Below are positions 21,379 to 30,030 of a DNA stretch of 64,000 nucleotides, piece by piece. Position 1 is the stretch's first letter. Every line of letters starts with the position of its first letter. This DNA is from Carnobacterium mobile DSM 4848 (GTDB lineage Bacteria; Bacillota; Bacilli; Lactobacillales; Carnobacteriaceae), in contig NZ_JQMR01000001.1 of NCBI RefSeq assembly GCF_000744825.1, positions 620,001 to 684,000 on the forward strand, written 5' to 3'. The notes under the pieces were generated by a model. It searched no databases, had not been told where the DNA came from, and saw only the letters and a program-made list of their open reading frames with translations. A program made the translations under genes and the position numbers.

Positions 21379-21499
21379 ACTGTTTCAGTCCTCTTTTTAT
21401 CAATTCCTGACAGAAGACTCCCTCTTCTCTAAGGGGGAGATGAATGTCGTTTGAACGTTGTTCAACAAGTTGTATCGTTTTTTGTTCCCATTCAGGCAT
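21365..21499 (-). pseudogene. Possible 3' remnant of a gene cut by the TnpB element
   Basis: Between the left end of the TnpB element and dnaE, the minus strand keeps an open frame whose last 44 residues (from MPEWEQKTIQLVEQ to KRGLKQFANY) look like ordinary protein. The frame continues leftward-end-first into transposon DNA with a clearly different composition. There is no ribosome site before the Met, so this may be the tail of a gene broken by the insertion, or chance. I do not recognise the family. Confidence 0.3.
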
Positions 21500-22861
21500 A
21501 AAAAATAAACCCGAAAATGTAAGCGTTACTATTGAAGCGGGACTCTTTTTAGAGTATACTAACAGCACAAGGAGGGGGAACAGATGTTCAAGTACAAAAC
21601 TTATCGCTACCGGATTTACCCAAACAAGAAACAACAACAGTCCATCAACCAGACGATCGGTTGTGCTCGTTTTGTCTTCAATCATTTCTTACACCAGTGG
21701 ACTGAAACCTACCAAGAAACAGGCAAAGGATTATCGTACAGTACGTGTTCCTCCCTCCTCACACGGCTCAAAAAAGAAACTGAAACTCTTTGGTTGAAAG
21801 AAGTTGACAGTATTGCGCTTCAGTCTTCTCTTGAACATCTGGCGGATGGCTTCGAGCGTTTCTTCAAGAAACAAACCAAGTACCCGCGATTCAAAAGTAA
21901 AAAGAACCTTGTCCAATCTTATACCACTAAACAAACGAATGGAAACATCGCTATTTCAGGAAACCAATTGAAACTCCCTAAGATAGGATGGATTCGTTTT
22001 GCGAAAAGCAGAGAAGTTGCTGGCAGAATAGTGAGAGCTGCTATTCGGAAAAATCCTTCTGGAAAGTGTTTTGTCTCGCTTTTGTGCGAAGTGGACATTC
22101 ATCCCTTTCACAAGACGGGTTCTGCCGTAGGCATTGATCTGGGAATAACAGATTTTGCCATTTTGTCCACCGGAAAAAAGAGAGACAACCAACGGTTTAC
22201 TGCTCAGATGGATAAGAAATTGAAGCGGGAACAACGGAAACTCTCCCGAAAATACGAACAAGCGAAAAAAGACGGGAAAGAGTTGTGGGAAGCCAAAAAC
22301 TATCAGAAACAGAAACAAAAAACAGCAAAACTCCATGAGAAAGTTGCCAATCAACGAGAAGACTTCTTAAACAAGCTCAGTACAGAGATCATCAAAAACC
22401 ACGATATCATCTGTATCGAAGACCTGAATGTGCAAGGCATGAAAAGGAACCATAAACTCGCCAAAAGTATTTCCGATGTGTCGTGGTCGGCTTTTGTACA
22501 AAAATTGACCTACAAAGCAGATTGGTATGGAAAGAAAGTCATTAAAGTCAGTCGGTGGTTCCCTTCCAGTCAGATCTGTTCCGCATGTGGCCATCGGGAC
22601 GGAAAGAAACCCTTGAACATACGAGCATGGATCTGCCCGGAATGTGGGATACTTCATGACCGAGATATCAATGCGAGTATCACTATTCTGCAAGAGGGAT
22701 TGAGATCCTTACAACTTGTATAAAAAACAAAACCGCAGGTACTGCGGGGATAGCTTGGTCCATAAAAGCAACCTCTGACAGTAAAGACATCCGCTGTTAA
22801 GTCTACTTTGTTCCCAAGAATCTCCCACTTCTAAGCGACTGCGTAAGTGGGAGTAGTTCAA
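21500..22861 (+). mobile_element. IS200/IS605-type element carrying only tnpB (IS1341-like)
   Basis: The left end holds small hairpins (GTAA/TTAC at 21519-21529; ACTCT/AGAGT at 21542-21555). tnpB follows. The right end has the stem CTCCCACTT/AAGTGGGAG (22822-22853) and then TCAA (22858-22861), the sequence at which IS608-type right ends are cut. There is no tnpA, so it would need a transposase in trans. Base content is higher in GC than the flanks. The left boundary is approximate; the right one is likely within a base or two. Confidence 0.8.
21584..22723 (+). CDS. tnpB: RNA-guided nuclease TnpB
   Basis: A 379-residue TnpB, ancestor family of Cas12. N-terminal wedge/REC-like part (MFKYKTYRYRIYPNKKQQ), then the RuvC nuclease with Asp185 (GIDLGITDFA), Glu279 (IEDLNVQGM) and the final Asp at 359 or 361 (HDRDINAS). 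The inserted zinc finger has Cys332, Cys335, Cys351 and Cys354. All key residues are present, so it looks active. The RBS is AGGAGGGGG. Such proteins cut DNA matching the flank-derived guide and help retain the element. Confidence 0.93.
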   Translation: MFKYKTYRYRIYPNKKQQQSINQTIGCARFVFNHFLHQWTETYQETGKGLSYSTCSSLLTRLKKETETLWLKEVDSIALQSSLEHLADGFERFFKKQTKYPRFKSKKNLVQSYTTKQTNGNIAISGNQLKLPKIGWIRFAKSREVAGRIVRAAIRKNPSGKCFVSLLCEVDIHPFHKTGSAVGIDLGITDFAILSTGKKRDNQRFTAQMDKKLKREQRKLSRKYEQAKKDGKELWEAKNYQKQKQKTAKLHEKVANQREDFLNKLSTEIIKNHDIICIEDLNVQGMKRNHKLAKSISDVSWSAFVQKLTYKADWYGKKVIKVSRWFPSSQICSACGHRDGKKPLNIRAWICPECGILHDRDINASITILQEGLRSLQLV

Positions 22862-22877
22862 CGTTCTTGCTTTACAA
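22600..22877 (+). ncRNA. Predicted omega-RNA (reRNA) of TnpB
   Basis: In known TnpB systems the 3' end of tnpB and the right end form the guide RNA, with the guide taken from the bases past the element. Here the region after the stop has stems CCGCAG/CTGCGG (near 22730), GACAG/CTGT (near 22777-22798) and CTCCCACTT/AAGTGGGAG. The guide would begin at 22862 (CGTTCTTGCTTTACA), which is the promoter region of the next gene. The 5' limit is a guess. Confidence 0.6.
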
Positions 22878-22898
22878 TCTGATTAAACGTGATAAAAT
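22871..22898 (+). promoter_or_regulatory. Promoter of the DUF2929 gene
   Basis: -35 TTTACA, 16-bp spacer, -10 TAAAAT, 30 bp before the start. It lies just outside the right end of the TnpB element. Confidence 0.6.
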
Positions 22899-22927
22899 TA
22901 ACTTGTACGAGGAGAGGTGTTGAACTA

Positions 22928-23119
22928 ATGAAATATTTTGTAACTTTGTTTTGGGGTTTTTGTATAGGACAAGCCATTAATTACATTGGCAGTTCATTAA
23001 CAGGTAGTACCTATGACTTTATGACTGCTACCCTTATTGGGCTGATTTCAGCAGTTGTTGTTCTGTTGATCGGACAAGTTCTTCCAAAAACTGTCCACGC
23101 AAATACTACAAATGAATAA
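22928..23119 (+). CDS. Small membrane protein, DUF2929 (YjzD-like)
   Basis: A 63-residue protein with two membrane segments (about residues 3-20 and 31-53) joined by GSSLTGSTYDF, the pattern of the DUF2929 family. The start is ATG 22928 with AGGAGAGG upstream. The function is unknown. It faces clpB and shares a two-way terminator with it. Confidence 0.8.
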   Translation: MKYFVTLFWGFCIGQAINYIGSSLTGSTYDFMTATLIGLISAVVVLLIGQVLPKTVHANTTNE

Positions 23120-23125
23120 AAAATA

Positions 23126-23166
23126 AAAAGCCTTCTTATCTGAATTATAAGAAGGCTTTTTATTTT
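23126..23166. terminator. Bidirectional terminator between DUF2929 gene and clpB
   Basis: AAAAAGCCTTCTTAT pairs with ATAAGAAGGCTTTTT; T runs follow on both strands. Confidence 0.92.
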
Positions 23167-23167
23167 T

Positions 23168-25780
23168 TTATTCTTCTATCGGCTGGTAATCAAAGGCCAG
23201 CTCTTCTTGTTTCAAGGCAATGGTAACTTTTGTGTTTGGCAATATTTTTCCAGCAATGATTTCTCTTGCAAGTGGTGTTTCAATAGCTTTAGTTAAATAA
23301 CGTTTTAATGGCCGAGCACCATACATTGGATCATATGCGTTTTGTGCTATCCAAGTTTGGGCTTCTTCTGAAATAGTCAGCTCAATTTCTTGATCTGCTA
23401 ATCGCTCAGCCAAATCATGTGTTAATTTTAAGATAATCTTTTTCACAACTTCAAGACTAAGCGGAGCAAACAAGACGGTATCGTCAATACGGTTTAAAAA
23501 TTCTGGTTTAAAATGAGTAGTGAGTAAGGACATGACTTGTTCTTTAACCGATTCTTCAATATGGCCGGTTTGATCCGTTCCTTCTAATAATAGAGATGAA
23601 CCTAAATTACTGGTCATAATGAGAACAGTATTTTTAAAATCTACTATTCGTCCTTTTCCATCAGTCAAACGTCCGTCATCTAACACTTGTAACAAAATAT
23701 TAAAAACATCCGGATGAGCTTTTTCAATCTCATCCAGCAACACAATACTGTAGGGATTACGACGGATCGCTTCAGTTAGTTGTCCGCCTTCTTCGTAACC
23801 TACATAACCTGGAGGAGCTCCTACCAAGCGAGAAACAGAATGTTTTTCCATATATTCGCTCATATCGATACGAACCATGCGTTCTTGAGAATCAAATAGA
23901 TTTTCAGCCAACGCTTTAGCCAATTCCGTTTTCCCTACACCAGTCGGACCTAAAAATAAGAATGAACCCAGCGGCCGGTTTGGATCTTGCAAGCCAGCCC
24001 GTGCGCGAATAACCGCATCTGTTACGCTGTCTACTGCCTCGTCTTGTCCGATAACGCGTTCGTGTAAGGTATCTGCTAGGTGCAACAGTTTTTCTCGTTC
24101 GCCTTTAACCAATCGTGTCACTGGGATACCGGTCATCCGGCCTACCACTGAGGCAATTTCATTTTCAGTAACAGACTCTTGAACCAATCGAGGGGTCTGT
24201 TGTTTTTCTTCCGAATTCTCTGCTTCTAATGCTTTTAATTCTTTTTCTAAAGCCGGTATTTTTCCGTGCCGTAATACAGCAGCTTTTTCCAAATCATAAT
24301 TGCTTTCAGCATCTTCTAATTCACGACGTGTTTGTTCGATTTCAGCTCGCTTGTCACGCAATTTGGAAACTTCTTCTTTTTCAGTCTCCCATTTCATTTT
24401 CAATAAATTAGCTTCTTCACGTAAATCAGCTAATTCTTCCCGCAGATTCTCTAATCTCCGCTTACTAGCTTCATCTTTTTCTTTTTTCAAAGCTGCTTCT
24501 TCAATTTCCAACTGCATTAATCGGCGCGTTACTTGGTCCAATTCTGTTGGCATTGAATTCATTTCAACTCGAATTGTCGCGCAAGCTTCATCTACTAAAT
24601 CAATCGCTTTATCTGGCAAGTACCGATCTGTAATATAACGATCAGAAAGAGTTGCTGCTGCCACTAAAGCATTATCATGGATGTTAACACTATGGTGAAT
24701 TTCAAAGCGTTCTTTTAATCCCCGTAAAATACTGATGGTATCTTCAACAGTCGGTTCATCAACTTGTACTCTTTGAAAACGACGCTCTAAAGCCTTATCT
24801 TTTTCCATATATAACCGGTATTCATCTAAAGTAGTTGCCCCGATACAATGTAATTCTCCACGAGCCAGCATAGGTTTCAATAAGTTTCCTGCATCCATAC
24901 TGCCTTCCGTTTTTCCGGCTCCTACGATATTATGAATTTCATCAATAAATAAAATGATCCTGCCGTCACTTTTTTTCACTTCTTTTAAAACTGCTTTTAA
25001 GCGCTCTTCAAATTCTCCGCGGAATTTCGCTCCTGCAATCAAAGCGCCCATATCTAATGAAAAAATCGTTTTGTCTTTTAAATTTTCAGGAACGTCTTTA
25101 CGGACAATTCGTTGAGCCAATCCTTCAACAATGGCTGTTTTCCCTACACCTGGTTCACCGATTAAAATGGGGTTGTTCTTCGTTTTGCGCGACAAAATCC
25201 GAATAACGTTGCGAATTTCTTCATCACGCCCAATAACCGGGTCTTGTTTGCCGCTTTTAACCGCTTGAACAAGATCAATCCCATACTTTTCCAGTGCTTG
25301 GTAACTTTCTTCTTGATTTTGCGAAGTCACACGATCGCCGCCTCTCATTTCTTCAATGGCTGTTTTAAGTTGCATTTCGTTTATCCCGTTTGATAAAAGA
25401 TACGTTGTTAAAACATAATTTTTTAATTTCATTAAAGCCAATAGGACAATTTCTGTAGCCAAATAGTCATCTTGAAAGGATTCGCGCAATTTGTCTGCTT
25501 CCGACAATAAGCGGAATAAATTTTGACTCATTGCTTGGCCGTAATTGACTGAACTACCTTCAATAACAGGTAACTTATCTAACTCTTCATCAATTTTATG
25601 TTCAAATTCTGCTGTATCCAGACCAACCGTTTGATAAAAATTGTGGGCAAAACTATCTGGCGCCATAAATACTTTCCACAAATGCACAATGTCTATTTCT
25701 TGGTGTTGTCTTACTATCGCAATTTGTTGAGCTTCAGCCAACGCCTGCTGCATTGTGGTGGTTAATTTTTCACTATCCAA
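23168..25780 (-). CDS. clpB: ATP-dependent disaggregase ClpB
   Basis: A Hsp100 chaperone that pulls proteins out of aggregates with DnaK. Domains: Clp N domain (residues 1-150), AAA1 with Walker [10 protein letters not shown], the long coiled-coil middle domain (about 405-525), AAA2 with GPTGVGKTE and [15 protein letters not shown]. At about 870 residues it is full length. The start is TTG 25780, 8 bases after AAAGGAGG; a GTG at 25804 lies upstream of that site and would place it inside the gene. A CtsR-like operator overlaps the promoter. Confidence 0.93.
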   Translation of the reverse strand: MDSEKLTTTMQQALAEAQQIAIVRQHQEIDIVHLWKVFMAPDSFAHNFYQTVGLDTAEFEHKIDEELDKLPVIEGSSVNYGQAMSQNLFRLLSEADKLRESFQDDYLATEIVLLALMKLKNYVLTTYLLSNGINEMQLKTAIEEMRGGDRVTSQNQEESYQALEKYGIDLVQAVKSGKQDPVIGRDEEIRNVIRILSRKTKNNPILIGEPGVGKTAIVEGLAQRIVRKDVPENLKDKTIFSLDMGALIAGAKFRGEFEERLKAVLKEVKKSDGRIILFIDEIHNIVGAGKTEGSMDAGNLLKPMLARGELHCIGATTLDEYRLYMEKDKALERRFQRVQVDEPTVEDTISILRGLKERFEIHHSVNIHDNALVAAATLSDRYITDRYLPDKAIDLVDEACATIRVEMNSMPTELDQVTRRLMQLEIEEAALKKEKDEASKRRLENLREELADLREEANLLKMKWETEKEEVSKLRDKRAEIEQTRRELEDAESNYDLEKAAVLRHGKIPALEKELKALEAENSEEKQQTPRLVQESVTENEIASVVGRMTGIPVTRLVKGEREKLLHLADTLHERVIGQDEAVDSVTDAVIRARAGLQDPNRPLGSFLFLGPTGVGKTELAKALAENLFDSQERMVRIDMSEYMEKHSVSRLVGAPPGYVGYEEGGQLTEAIRRNPYSIVLLDEIEKAHPDVFNILLQVLDDGRLTDGKGRIVDFKNTVLIMTSNLGSSLLLEGTDQTGHIEESVKEQVMSLLTTHFKPEFLNRIDDTVLFAPLSLEVVKKIILKLTHDLAERLADQEIELTISEEAQTWIAQNAYDPMYGARPLKRYLTKAIETPLAREIIAGKILPNTKVTIALKQEELAFDYQPIEE

Positions 25781-25816
25781 ATTCTGCTCCTCCTTTTTGT
25801 TCACTTCTTTATCTTT

Positions 25817-25846
25817 ATTATATTCCTTTGGTCAGAATTAATCAAA
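25817..25846 (-). promoter_or_regulatory. clpB promoter with CtsR-like operator
   Basis: Minus-strand -35 TTGATT (25845-25840), 17-bp spacer, -10 TATAAT (25822-25817). On the plus strand GGTCAGA-ATT-AATCAAA (25830-25846) matches the CtsR heptad repeat (A/GGTCAAA, 3 bp, A/GGTCAAA) at 12 of 14 positions and covers the -35 box and spacer. Heat-shock derepression by CtsR is predicted. Confidence 0.75.
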
Positions 25847-25849
25847 CAA

Positions 25850-26034
25850 ATGTTCTCGCTTTGAAAACCTGCCTGTTCAGTTATTCTATCAAAAAAAGTA
25901 GATGCAGTGAGCTTTTTTTCTCTATCCCAACTCTTACTATAAAGAGGAGGAAAACGTGTGTCAATTATGATGCCTTAAAAATGTCTCCTCTTCTACTTAA
26001 GCACTTAAAAGAGCAAGTGACCTATTTCTTTGTA
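25850..26034. other. Gene-free stretch upstream of clpB
   Basis: No convincing gene. A good ribosome site AGAGGAGG near 25943 precedes only very short frames (a GTG frame of 6 codons, then a 19-codon ATG frame ending at 26040). They could be the worn remains of a small plus-strand gene. Confidence 0.35.
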
Positions 26035-26036
26035 AA

Positions 26037-26082
26037 TTAAAAGACTGTTTCTTATTCATAAAATGAATGAAAAACAGTCCTT
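26037..26082 (-). terminator. Terminator after the Fe-S assembly factor gene
   Basis: Minus-strand stem GGACTGTTTTTCATTCAT with ATGAATAAGAAACAGTC, followed by TTTTAATT. Confidence 0.85.
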
Positions 26083-26096
26083 AAAATTCTATGCAA

Positions 26097-26438
26097 TTAA
26101 CGGATGCCTAAAGCAATCCGAGCATAACGGCTCATTTTTGAAGGGTCCCAAACAGGATACCAAACCAATTTAACTTCTGTGGCAGTCACTTCAGGAATAT
26201 CTTTCATAGCTGTGATAATGTCATCTGTGATCACATCGACAAGCGGACATCCCATGGTAGTAAGCGTCATTTCTACTACACACAATCCCGTTTCATATAA
26301 ATAAGCATGGTAAACAAGACCTAAATTAACGATATCGATTCCTAACTCTGGATCAATCACTTGTTCTAAAGCAGTCATGATCCGTTCATAAATCTCAGAT
26401 GCAGCTTCCGGCTCCCACAGTTTAGCTTCATTTTCCAT
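26097..26438 (-). CDS. MIP18/PaaD-type metal-sulfur cluster assembly factor (YitW-like)
   Basis: A 113-residue DUF59 protein, a family that helps mature iron-sulfur proteins (SufT/MIP18). Typical motifs are VIDPELGIDIVNLGLVY and MTLTTMGCPLVDVI, with the conserved Cys near the centre. The start ATG is at 26438 with GAGG upstream. It follows a hydrolase gene by 84 bp; in Bacillus yitV and yitW are likewise neighbours. Confidence 0.85.
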   Translation of the reverse strand: MENEAKLWEPEAASEIYERIMTALEQVIDPELGIDIVNLGLVYHAYLYETGLCVVEMTLTTMGCPLVDVITDDIITAMKDIPEVTATEVKLVWYPVWDPSKMSRYARIALGIR

Positions 26439-26522
26439 CAGTATTCCTCCTCGTATTTATACGGCTAGTCTACCGGTTCTAATGCAAAAAGTAAATACGT
26501 TCAAGATGATTTTGTGAAAAAA

Positions 26523-27287
26523 TTATAAATGTTTAGAAAAGAAGTCAGACATTTCCACAGAAATTAAATAAGGTACTTTGTGGCCTGCCCCAACGGTAGT
26601 CGTCAAACTAACATTATTAGCATATGGTTGGCCTTTGATGTGCTGATAAAAATCAAACGTCATCTGATACGGTACAAGCTCATCTTTGGTACCGTGCCAA
26701 AAATGTACAGGGCGCTTATTAATAGATTCAGGGTGTTCTGCCAATGAAATAGGATCGAGAGCAGCCAGTTCTTTTGTATATGCCGCTTTCTCGTCAGATG
26801 ATGCTGCTATCCCTTCAACCCATGTGGAGGATAACAACCATTCAGAAAATGCAATCGGATCAGGGCTGCCCATTAATACAACAGCTGATTTGATCCAGGG
26901 AAATTGGGTCAATGCGGCGCACGTTGTTATTCCACCCATTGAAAGACCAGCTACACCAAACCGTTCTGGATCAGAAAGACCCGCTTCAACATAATGGTCT
27001 CGAAGTTCCGGCAATTCTTCTAAGCTTTTGGTAACAACATCCCAAAATACAGTTTCTTTTCCTGTTACTCCCTCTTCACTCTTTCGTTCTCCATGCAGAT
27101 AAGCATCTGGCAGCAACGCTCTATAACCTTTTTTTGCCAATTCATATCCATTGACTAAGCTGCTTTCTTTGCAGCTGGTCCACCCATGGTAAAAGACCAC
27201 TGTCGGCAGCTGGTTCATTTCTTGACCGGAAGGAGCAATTTCTAATAGGGGCAAACCTGCTATGGCAGTTGATTTGATTGAGATCAT
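26523..27287 (-). CDS. Alpha/beta-hydrolase, YitV-like esterase
   Basis: A 254-residue serine hydrolase of the prolyl-oligopeptidase-like fold. The nucleophile elbow GLSMGG lies at about residues 118-123, the acid in GTKDELVPY and the histidine in GAGHKVPY; FYHGWTSCKES forms the oxyanion region. It has no signal peptide, so it acts in the cytoplasm. The substrate is unknown. It is probably co-transcribed with the YitW-like gene. Confidence 0.82.
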   Translation of the reverse strand: MISIKSTAIAGLPLLEIAPSGQEMNQLPTVVFYHGWTSCKESSLVNGYELAKKGYRALLPDAYLHGERKSEEGVTGKETVFWDVVTKSLEELPELRDHYVEAGLSDPERFGVAGLSMGGITTCAALTQFPWIKSAVVLMGSPDPIAFSEWLLSSTWVEGIAASSDEKAAYTKELAALDPISLAEHPESINKRPVHFWHGTKDELVPYQMTFDFYQHIKGQPYANNVSLTTTVGAGHKVPYLISVEMSDFFSKHL

Positions 27288-27411
27288 TTTAATTTCCTCA
27301 CTTTATTAAGCATTTATTTTTTTATTATTTATGGTACAGTAAGAATACAGTGTTTTATTCTTTTTAGTTTAACATAAATTAAACAAGGACAGTAAATAAT
27401 TGGAGGAACCT

Positions 27412-28224
27412 ATGAATAAAAAATTAATCGCCATTGACTTAGATGGCACTACTTTAAATCAACAATCAAAAATCACTTCTAAAACTCAACGAGTTTTTCA
27501 AAAGGCCAAAGAAGCAGGCCACATCATTTCAATAGCCACTGGTCGGCCTTACCGCAACAGTAAATATTACTATTCGCAATTAAAAATGGATACTCCGATG
27601 ATTAACTTTAATGGAGCTTTATGCCACTTGCCGAATGAAACAAGTTGGTCAGATCAATACCATAAAACAATCAGTCGTGAACTTGCTATTGATATGCTCG
27701 ACTTAAAGAAAGATTTTGATATTCAATTGATTGCAGCTGAATTACTCGATACTGTGTACGCCGATGAAGATTTCTTGCCTTATCCGGATTTTTTTCCAAA
27801 TGGACAGCAAGATACTCAAAAATTATCAGCTGCTAATTTAAAAAGCGATCCTACCTCGGTTTGTGTCTTTACTGCACAAGAAAACCAAGAACTTATTATC
27901 AATAAAATTATTCAGCGTTATGGCGATTTAGTTGAAGTTAGAACATGGGGCGGCCAAACTCCCTGTTTAGAAATTGTTTCAGCCGGAGTTCAAAAAGCTC
28001 TTGGCGTTGAGCGTGTCGCCAGCGTTTATGGAATAAAGCAACAAGACATCGTCGCTTTTGGAGATGAAGACAACGATTACGAAATGATCCAATATGCCGG
28101 CCATGGAGTCGTGATGCAGAACGGCATTAAGGCTTTAAAAGATATTGCCAATGACATTACTGAAAAAACGAACGAAGAAGACGGATTGGCTCTTTACCTT
28201 GAAAACTACCTCGGACTTGCTTAA
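27412..28224 (+). CDS. Cof-type HAD-IIB sugar phosphatase
   Basis: A 270-residue HAD hydrolase. Motif I DLDGT (residues 8-12), motif II in ATGRP, motif III Lys in GVQKALGV, motif IV GDEDNDYEM. The type-IIB cap lies between motifs II and III. Members dephosphorylate sugar phosphates, pyridoxal phosphate or FMN; the substrate cannot be read from sequence. Start ATG 27412 has TTGGAGGA 6 bases upstream. The gene is single and ends at a strong terminator. Confidence 0.85.
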   Translation: MNKKLIAIDLDGTTLNQQSKITSKTQRVFQKAKEAGHIISIATGRPYRNSKYYYSQLKMDTPMINFNGALCHLPNETSWSDQYHKTISRELAIDMLDLKKDFDIQLIAAELLDTVYADEDFLPYPDFFPNGQQDTQKLSAANLKSDPTSVCVFTAQENQELIINKIIQRYGDLVEVRTWGGQTPCLEIVSAGVQKALGVERVASVYGIKQQDIVAFGDEDNDYEMIQYAGHGVVMQNGIKALKDIANDITEKTNEEDGLALYLENYLGLA

Positions 28225-28227
28225 GCC

Positions 28228-28268
28228 AAAAGCCGCAAATCAACTTTTCAGTTGATTTGCGGCTTTTC
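28228..28268. terminator. Bidirectional terminator
   Basis: AAAAGCCGCAAATCAAC pairs with GTTGATTTGCGGCTTTT: a perfect 17-bp stem between the HAD gene (plus) and the YitT gene (minus). Confidence 0.93.
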
Positions 28269-28276
28269 CTATTTAT

Positions 28277-29173
28277 TTAAGAACGGTGTCTTCTGGCTTT
28301 TTGCTGGTCTGAATTTAAAAATTCTCCCAACACTTTGTTCGTTCCCATAAAGTTCACGAAAGCTGCTGCATCTGCTTCTTTTACGGCTTGTTCTAAATCA
28401 TACATTTCATAATTGCTAATGACAATCATTAAGATAGAACGATCGATTCCTGTATAACCGCCTTTGGCAGGAATAATGGTAATACCGCGAATCAGCTTAG
28501 CGTGAATAGCTTTCACTAAAGCGTCTGGATCATTTGTCACAATCATGGCGGTTACTTTTTGATGGCTTGTATGAATCATATCCACTACACGTGTCATGAC
28601 ATAAATAGACAACAACGTATACATGGCATATTGCCAGCCATTTAAAAAACCAGCAGCAATCACAATCAAACCATTGATCGTCAATAACAAACTGCCTACT
28701 GACCTTTCAGTTGTTTTAGCCAAAACCATAGAAATAATATCTATCCCGCCGGTTGAAAACCCGTATTTTAAAGCGAAGCCGATTCCAGCACCTCCGATAA
28801 CGCCTCCGAAGATAGCATTCATAATAGGGTCAGTCGTCAACGGACTGATGGGCAGAACAATGGTGAAAAAAGAAATCATTACAGAAGTTAAAAAACTATA
28901 CAACGTAAAATCTTTTCCTATTTTAAACCATCCTAATAAAGCAATTGGTATGTTGATCAATAAGATAAACACACCCGTATCTATACTGATATGTAACCCA
29001 TTATTTATTAGATTTGACAGCAATTGTGAGATCCCATTTACACCTGGTGCATAAATATTTGAAGGGATCAAGAAGCTATTCAAAGCAAATGAATTTGTAA
29101 TCGATGCAAATAAGACAATTACTATTTTTTTTAATTGTTCTTTCCAAAAAATAGGCGTTTTTAACTTTTTCAC
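28277..29173 (-). CDS. YitT-family membrane protein (DUF161/DUF2179)
   Basis: A 298-residue protein with five or six membrane segments in the first 200 residues, containing GGVIGGAGIGFALKYGFSTGGIDI, quoted here as the glycine-rich centre, and a C-terminal soluble DUF2179 domain (GITIIPAKGGYTGIDR). The family is common in Firmicutes and poorly understood. It is a single-gene unit. Confidence 0.85.
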   Translation of the reverse strand: MKKLKTPIFWKEQLKKIVIVLFASITNSFALNSFLIPSNIYAPGVNGISQLLSNLINNGLHISIDTGVFILLINIPIALLGWFKIGKDFTLYSFLTSVMISFFTIVLPISPLTTDPIMNAIFGGVIGGAGIGFALKYGFSTGGIDIISMVLAKTTERSVGSLLLTINGLIVIAAGFLNGWQYAMYTLLSIYVMTRVVDMIHTSHQKVTAMIVTNDPDALVKAIHAKLIRGITIIPAKGGYTGIDRSILMIVISNYEMYDLEQAVKEADAAAFVNFMGTNKVLGEFLNSDQQKARRHRS

Positions 29174-29343
29174 TTTTCCGGCCTCCTTTATTTCCTTATA
29201 CAGATTAACAAGATTTCACGGATAAAGAAAGAAGAATTCGCTTGCATAAAAAATATTTTTTTAAAGCGTTCTCTTTAGCCCACTCGTCAGTTATGGTACA
29301 CTGAATTTACTATACGTTAACAATAGATATTGGAGGAGAAAAT

Positions 29344-29835
29344 ATGGCAAAAGAGGCAAGTTTTGATATTGTATCTGAAACCGATCTGGAAGAAGTAAAA
29401 AATGCTATTCAAATGACAAAAAAAGAAATTGCTACTCGTTTTGATTTCAAAGGAACGATAAGCGATATTAACCTTGAAAAAGATCAATTGGTGTTTCTTT
29501 CAGAAAGCGAATTTAAATTAGAACAAGTAAAAGATATCTTAACTGGAAAATTAATCAAACGAAATGTTTCATCTAAAAATCTTCAGTTTGGAAAAGTTGA
29601 AAAAGCCTTTGGTGGAAACGTGCGCCAAGCTGCTGATTTGGTGAATGGAATCAATAAAGAACACGCTAAAACGATCACACAACTAATCAAGCAATCTGGC
29701 GTCAAAGTCAAATCGCAGATACAAGAAGACCAAATACGTGTGACTGGTAAAAACAGAGACGATTTACAAAAAGTCATTTCTATTTTACGTGAAGCTAAAT
29801 TACCAATCGCTCTACAATTCACTAATTATCGTTAA
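29344..29835 (+). CDS. yajQ: YajQ-family nucleotide-binding protein (UPF0234)
   Basis: A 163-residue protein with two ferredoxin-like domains: [16 protein letters not shown] at the start and [16 protein letters not shown] at the end. Homologues bind RNA, and in Xanthomonas cyclic-di-GMP. GGAGGA lies 7 bases before ATG 29344. The role in lactic acid bacteria is unknown. Confidence 0.9.
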   Translation: MAKEASFDIVSETDLEEVKNAIQMTKKEIATRFDFKGTISDINLEKDQLVFLSESEFKLEQVKDILTGKLIKRNVSSKNLQFGKVEKAFGGNVRQAADLVNGINKEHAKTITQLIKQSGVKVKSQIQEDQIRVTGKNRDDLQKVISILREAKLPIALQFTNYR

Positions 29836-29842
29836 ACACCAA

Positions 29843-29876
29843 TAAAGAGGTTGGGGCTTTTGTCCCAACCTCTTTC
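29843..29876 (+). terminator. Terminator after yajQ
   Basis: AAAGAGGTTGGGG pairs with CCCAACCTCTTT; only a short T run follows. Confidence 0.8.
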
Positions 29877-30030
29877 CTACGTTTAGTCAAGAGAAATATC
29901 ATCAATAAATACAGATCGTTTTTACTTCGTTGCATTCTCCCTTGGAGAATGAAGATATTGGGAGCTATTTTAGAAAATAAGAACATGACAAATAAACATC
30001 CCTTTTCCTATTTTTTTGAAGAGGGTTATG

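Noticed and set aside
21444-21797. A 117-codon plus-strand frame crossing the TnpB left end
   Set aside because: It overlaps tnpB in another frame and crosses the element boundary.
25753-26040. A 95-codon plus-strand frame upstream of clpB
   Set aside because: It starts inside clpB on the opposite strand, has no ribosome site, and its composition is not protein-like.
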